Shown piece after piece: positions 58,299-64,000 of a stretch of 64,000 nucleotides of DNA. Below the pieces are notes generated by a model. That model saw only the letters and a list, made by a program, of their open reading frames with translations, did no database searches and was not told the origin of the DNA. The translations under genes and the position numbers were made by a program. The DNA is from Talinum fruticosum (Eukaryota > Streptophyta > Magnoliopsida > Caryophyllales > Talinaceae): assembly GCA_021018815.1 (NCBI GenBank), contig JAITYX010000146.1:1-64000 (forward strand). The letters run 5' to 3'. The stretch's first letter is position 1. Each line of letters begins with the position of its first letter.

Positions 58299-61200
58299 AT
58301 GTTGCCGCCGGAGCTGCAACCCCGGTCGTATCGCCCACACATTTCATCTTCGGCGAGTGCTCCTACTTTCTCAAGCTCCGTCAGATTCAGCGGGAGCTAC
58401 TCGCCGGAGCGAAGTCCTAACCCTACCCCTAGCATTAATTCCTCCGCCAACGGCTTCAGCAGTCGCAGCAGCAGCAGCTCTCGATCATCGCTTACGAAGA
58501 ATTCCAGATACTCAGCCTCCGCCTTCGCCCACAACGCCCGGATCGCCATTGCCCTTGTCCCCTGCGCCGCCTTCCTCCTCGACCTTGGCGGCACTCCTGT
58601 CGTTGCCACCCTCACCCTTGGCCTAATGATCTCCTACATACTCGACTCTCTCAATTTCAAGCCTGGGGCTTTCTTCGGCGTCTGGTTTTCTCTCATCGCT
58701 GCCCAGATCGCCTTCTTCTTCAGCTCTTCCCTCGTATCCGTCTTCAACTCCATCCCGCTTGCAGTCCTCGCTTCTTTTCTTTGTGCAGAAGCAAATTTTC
58801 TGATTGGTGTATGGTCTTCCCTCCAGTTTAAGTGGGTTCAGATGGAAAACCCATCCATTGTTCTCGCTCTTGAGCGCCTTCTCTTCGCCTGCGTTCCACT
58901 CACTGCTTCATCCCTCTTCACATGGGCCACTGTCTCTGCTGTTGGTATGGCAAATGCCTCCTACTATCTGATGGCGTTCAATTGTGTCTTCTACTGGCTT
59001 TACTCTCTTCCTCGACCTTCCTCGTTCAAGCAGGAAGCAGGTGGTTACCATGGGGGAAATTCCCAACGATCTGTTGATTCTCGGTCCCCTCGAGAGCTGT
59101 TTCCATGCTCTCAATTTGCTCTTCTTTCCCTTGTTATTTCACATTGCTTCTCACTATTCCCTTGTATTTTCTTCAGCTTCTTCCTTGTGTGATATATTCC
59201 TCCTTTTTTTCATCCCTTTCCTCTTTCTATTATATGCTTCCACTAGGAACTCCCTCTGGTGGGTCACGAAGAATGCTAATCAGCTTCACAGTATCCGCAT
59301 CATCAATGGGGCTGTTGCTTTACTCGTTGTCATTATCTGCTTGGAAATCAGGGTTGTTTTCCATTCATTTGGGCGCTACATTCAGGTTCCACCTCCTTTT
59401 TGTTACCTCCTTGTGACTGCCACCATGCTTGGCGGAGCAGCTGCTGCAGGTGCCTTTGCATTGGGTATGATTGCTGACGCTGTCAGCTCTCTATGTTTTG
59501 TGACGTTGGTTGTATTAGCTAGTGCTGCTGGTGCTATTGTCGTGGGCTTCCCGTATGGGTATGTACTCTACTTTTACTCGCTAATGATTTTATGGTTTAA
59601 AAAGTGATTGACTATTTAATTGGGCATCTTCTCTATAACTGTTGCTCCCTAGTGACAAGTTTTCACTTGGTTTAATATAATTCCATGAGACGGCTTGAGA
59701 ACTTGAGCGTAATCTGTTGCTTATTCTGAACGGTTGCATTTTGATGCTGTTACGAGGATACTAACTAATATGCACTTCAGCTAAATAAGATTCATTGACT
59801 GTCTTTGGTTTCTGCAGAAACCTCATATATGAGCCCTCTCTTGCATTACATCCAGGAAAGAAGTAGAAAGCATTGTAGTGTACTAGATAAGTTACACAGT
59901 TCCATTGATTCCTAGCCTTGACGACTAATGATGTTCGTATGTAGTTTTCTGTCCCAAGTCATATTTGGGGCAAGCCTACACTTCTTTTGTTTATCTCATT
60001 GTGGGTTATTTGGAATTTTTCGTTAACTGTCTTTTTGTTTCCCTTGGAATGGGGTGATGCTACACAGTTATATTGGTGGGTTGGATATTTGCGTGACCTC
60101 ATTTGGTTGGCATTTAGGCATTAAGTGTTAGGGACAGCGAGAACATTTTTTGATATGATGCAGCCTATGGTCTCTGTTGATTGGAGTGCCTTTTTTGGTC
60201 AATTTGGGCGTGTAGATTCTTTCTGGTATTGTTTGTGGCAAGGAGATCGTGAAACTCAACATTGTGTTTGATATTGATTGTGCTATTTTACATAGTTAAC
60301 TATGACATGTTTTAAATGTATAGTTAGGTTTTTTCCATTTAATTCTCCATTTGTCTTTAGGTCATATTCTGATATTCCCTTCTTTTATGAATGTTGCCTT
60401 AAGCATAGCGTTGGGAGTATTAAGGAAGTATTATAAAAGGGGATACTCAGGACTCATTTGATTTTTGGTTGGACTAATAGGATAATCTATCTTCGACTTG
60501 AAGCTTTTTAAGGCCCTTAATTTGTGTGTCATCCCCTTGGTGTCTTTTTAATATGTTTTTATTTACTCATAAAAAAATGGAACCCTCAAAACTCAATAAG
60601 TAGCAAAGAAGTGGTGCCAATGTGGAGGTGAAACCATGAAAGAGACAGGTCTTTTGTTCTTTATATCTCATAACCAATGGACCTATTGATTGGATAAGAA
60701 ACATGCTAGTCTCATCTTTCTTGCTTTTAGTCTCCAACCCCCCTTTTTCAGGAAAAAGAAATAAAGCCCAAACCAAGAAAATATTATTTTAATTATTTAT
60801 ATATCATGCCGTGATGTCTGGAATGTGTATAAAATAAAAAACAAATAAAATGGATCCTAGGTTGTAATAAGATATTATGACATAAATCCTGGATCTATTT
60901 GGCAATCCAGAATTCTGGTAATTACTAGGTAATTATGGCATGCAGGCTGGTCTTCTTCTGTTGCAAATTGATGCATAACTTTCGGTATATACAGCCTATG
61001 GTTACCAGAAAACACCTCCTGCTTTGCTTGTGCACCCATATAGTTTTCTTATCTCACAAATTTAGCCTAATTTAGGCTTTGGTTCTCTCAGCTCTAACTT
61101 GTAAACCACAAAGTTAGTGAGCCTTTATGTTGGTTTATGATAGCCTTTTCTCTTTGTTCTCATTTGGGCTGATCTAAAGAGAATATGGTAAGGGCTAGCT

Positions 61201-62294
61201 TAGAATGTGGAAACTTTTTCATAATACATAATGAGAATTACAGCCTCACTCGTGCTTATCCCTTTTGTAAATGGGTGTCACCCCTTGGTGTCTCATTAGT
61301 AATTATTTTGTTTACTTATCCAAAAAAATCAAATGAAAATTATAGCCTCACTTGTTTCTGAAGATGCGTATTGAACTCATATTTGATTTCCATGCTCTGC
61401 TTGCAGCTGCTTCCGCTACCTTCAGTATCGGGGTTTTATCTGGCCCGTTTTTTCACAAAGAAGTCTTTGCCGTCTTATTTTGCATTTGTGGTGCTAGGCA
61501 GCCTGATGGTTATGTGGTTTGTGATGCATAATTTCTGGGATCTCAACATATGGTTAGGAGGCATGTCTCTCAAATCTTTTTGTAAGCTGATTGTCACGGG
61601 TGTTGTCCTTGCTCTGAGTATTCCTGGCTTGGTCCTTCTTCCACCAAAATTTAAATTCTTGACTGAGGTTGCTTTCATCACCCATGCTCTGCTACTTTGC
61701 CACATTGAGAATAGGTTTTTTAATTACAGCAGCATATACTATTACGGCCTGGAGGATGATGTTATGTACCCAAGCTATATGGTTATAGTGTCGACTTTTG
61801 TGGGTTTGGCTCTGGTAAGGAGGCTTACTGCTGATAGCAAAATTGGTTCGAGGACAGCGTGGGTCTTGACTTGTCTGTATACTTCGAAGCTAGCGATGCT
61901 ATTTATCTCATCAAAATCTGTAGTATGGATCTCAGCTGTTCTATTATTGGCTGTTTCTCCTCCTCTGCTTCTTTACAAGTATCGTCTGGTTCCCTTTGCT
62001 TTCTGATTATTGTATTATAAACTTTAATGTTTAATGGTAAGAGTGAGTGAATCATCTCCTATTGGATCTTGCAGGGACAAATCAAGAACAGCAGCAAAGA
62101 TGAAACCATGGCAGGGGTATATGCATGCTATTGTGATTTCTTTTGCTGTTTGGTTTTGTCGTGAAGCTATTTTTGAGTCTCTTCAGTGGTGGCAAGGCAG
62201 AGCTCCTTCTGATGGCCTGCTTTTGGGTTTCTGCATCATTTTGATTGGGTTGGCTTGTATTCCTATTGTTGCTTTGCATTTCTCGCATGTCCTG
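58299..62294 (+). CDS. NEF1: NO EXINE FORMATION 1 orthologue, 5' part (truncated by window end)
   Basis: A polytopic membrane protein; Arabidopsis NEF1 is needed for pollen exine formation and is reported as plastid-associated. It starts at ATG 58299 (MLPPELQPRSYRPHI), matching the family start. A Ser-rich head of about 75 residues precedes hydrophobic segments from RIAIALVPCAAFLLDLGG onward. Exon 1 runs to about 59552-59562. Exon 2 is 61407-61978 (RFFNYSSIYYYGLEDDVMYP, then LLLYK). Exon 3 is 62075-62294 (KMKPWQGY to ALHFSHVL), with clean GT-AG phase from exon 2. The C-terminal remainder lies beyond the window. Exon 1 is frameshifted at a GGGGG run (59052-59056); removing one G restores the family sequence. 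The exon 1/2 phase is also unresolved: the best donors leave two bases, while the exon 2 acceptor starts in phase 0. Confidence 0.88.
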
Positions 62295-62736
62295 GTATGA
62301 ATCTCATCTTCGTTTGTGCTTATGGTTATACTTAATTTTATTTATTCTTCACCTTTCTCCATTTCAAGTAAAAGGCATGAGGTTGGGTATCTTATGTCCC
62401 CAGGAGATGGTCTTTTTGCCTTTCGTTTTTTATGAGTTTTGAAAATTTATATTTTTCTAATCTATTTGTATCCATAATGATGAGAGAACTGTGTTATATT
62501 TATTTTTTTGAAGGGAGAGGGGGGTGTTAGGAAATAGATATAGTTTGTATTAGAACTGCTTTACCTTTAGTATAGGATAAAGCAAATACAAAAGAAATGT
62601 TGGGCAGAAAGCTAGAAATTGCAGTGTAGGTTACTCGGTTGTCTCATTTTCATCTTAGACTAATAGGGCAAGCTTAACAAACTGTAATCTCATTCACTTT
62701 TGACTGGTGGGTCATTCTAGATCATTATTTAATATT

Positions 62737-62759
62737 ATTTATATATATATATATATATA
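62737..62759. repeat. (AT)n microsatellite in NEF1 intron 3
   Basis: A short TA dinucleotide run of about 22 bases. The rest of 62295-63200 is ordinary intronic AT-rich DNA. Confidence 0.75.
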
Positions 62760-63224
62760 CACTACTCATCAAAATAAAGAATCCAAGATCACAATATTGG
62801 ATGCAAAGTCAGCATCCGACAAAAGGCCTGAACACATCTAATTTGTTTTTTTTTTAAAGCATTGAAGAAGCATACCCACAAACTAAAAAAACTCTTCTGT
62901 ATCTCTCATTCCAAATGCTCCAAAGAACTTAATGCAGGAATATCATTCTTTTTAGCTTTCCTACCTAAGAAGCATAGTGTATTTGTTTGACGTAGTGCAA
63001 CTTGGAGCTTCTTAAGGGGACAACTTTTTGTCTGGATTTGACCTAAAAAATTATGTTCATGATGCTTTTGTTGATTGAAATTCTTGTGAGCTTTCTCAAG
63101 AAGCTGAATGAGGTTACACTTTAGGGACACTTCATTTGATTGGTTACTTGGATCTCAACTAGTTTCCACCGGCAAATCATACTATTTTCTTATTCTTCTT
63201 CCGCTATTCACTCGAGTTGAGTTG

Positions 63225-63620
63225 ATCGACTCCTTTGGAGGATTATTTGGAAGTCTTTGGCTCCTTTGAAGGTGTCCGTTTTTGCTTAGCAAGCATCGTA
63301 TAGAATACTTTTGACTTGTGATAGCTTACAAAAGAAGGGAAAGATCTTGTTCAATAGATGCTCTATATGCAAAGAGGATTTGGAATCATCTGGTCACTAC
63401 TTACACGACATTGTCAATTTGCAAGGGCTTTATATGAGTTAGCCTTCAGTTGCTTGGGGGTTTCTTGAGTTGCTTATTACTTTATGAAGGGCCATCTAAT
63501 GGCTTGGGAGGGTGTCTTCGGTGGGAAGCTAAAGAGAAGAATCCCTTATTAATCCCATATGCAATTTTTTTGGAGTATTTGGCATGAGAGAAACAAAAGA
63601 GTCTTTAAGTGAGAGGAGAT
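63225..63620 (+). mobile_element. L1-type LINE remnant (zf-RVT region) in NEF1 intron 3
   Basis: Broken plus-strand frames read IIWKSLAPLKVSVFA, then CDSLQKKGKILFNRCSICKE, then FFWSIWHERNKRVFK. These are the conserved pieces of the zinc-binding region that follows the reverse transcriptase in plant L1 LINEs (W..IW....P.K...F, C..C, and W..W..RN.R.F). Stops and frameshifts show it is dead. No RT or endonuclease part is visible in the window. Confidence 0.75.
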
Positions 63621-64000
63621 ACCTCTTTAAAAGATAATCTCGTTAAGAACCTTTTTTTTTTTTTTGGGGGGTGGGGTGGGGTAGGGGGACAGGGGAACTT
63701 TTGCCAATGTTGTAGATGTACTGGATTTGCTCTATTTTGGAAGTACAAAGTCTTTTGTAGGATGCTTGCTATGCATCCCACCTTTTGTTTACTTTTCCTT
63801 ATCACATGAATAAGGTAATATTAGAAGAAACTAAGAGGATGTTGCCCATGTGCAAAAGGTAGACAAAGCACAAAAACCTATTTCCCCTTAAAGCTATTAT
63901 GCAAAACCTCTCCTATGACACTATATTCTATAATAATTAAAAAACGAAAGGGAAGCTAGTATTACTCCTATTGGAAGAACCTTTTAAATGGAGGACTTTC

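Noticed and set aside
58397..58615. Antisense frames over NEF1 exon 1
   Set aside because: They overlap the recognised NEF1 coding sequence and reflect its GC-rich codons.
58299..59607. Two separate overlapping genes (58299-59192 and 58984-59607)
   Set aside because: Both parts align to one NEF1 protein on either side of the G5 run, so this is one frameshifted exon.

Overview
This window is the left end of a plant nuclear chromosome, probably a eudicot. It opens with about 15.97 kb of uninterrupted (CCCTAAA)n, the Arabidopsis-type plant telomere, with the C-rich strand reading inward from base 1. It ends in ordinary euchromatin carrying two recognisable intron-containing plant genes. There is no bacterial, organellar or viral gene organisation here.

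Layout. 1-15973: perfect telomere. 15974-17188: degenerate telomere-variant repeats. 17189-31150: a composite subtelomere. It contains interstitial telomere-like blocks in both orientations (17.2-17.5, 22.6-23.2, 28.2-28.7 and 30.4-30.6 kb), a 24-bp and a 109-bp tandem repeat, pieces of LTR elements, one frame-broken gene-like stretch (19.1-19.8 kb), a GC-rich minisatellite (29.4-30.0 kb) and a 1.6-kb duplicate of an intron-exon segment from the gene next door (20983-22582).

31525-52243 (minus strand): a complete gene for a DUF1350 alpha/beta-hydrolase-like protein. Ten exons can be joined by hand with GT-AG junctions and consistent phase into 451 codons plus a stop. Its introns are swollen by transposons: long-TIR elements, a Stowaway MITE, an RTE LINE, a foldback element, a hAT-like element and LTR remnants. 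52346-54062: a likely non-autonomous Helitron directly upstream of this gene. 54605-57000: a decayed PIF/Harbinger-type region with an ORF1-like Myb/SANT reading frame. 58299-62294 and beyond (plus strand): the 5' part of a NEF1 (NO EXINE FORMATION 1) orthologue, cut off by the window end. It carries an apparent 1-base frameshift at a G5 run. A LINE zinc-binding-domain remnant lies in its third intron.

The two genes are divergently transcribed and nothing suggests a functional link between them. The most interesting structure is the subtelomere. A piece of the DUF1350 gene (exon 6 plus flanking introns) has been copied next to interstitial telomere repeats, abutting an LTR end on one side and a patchwork filler on the other, and the copied exon is dead. 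I found no evidence of a wholly new biological system.
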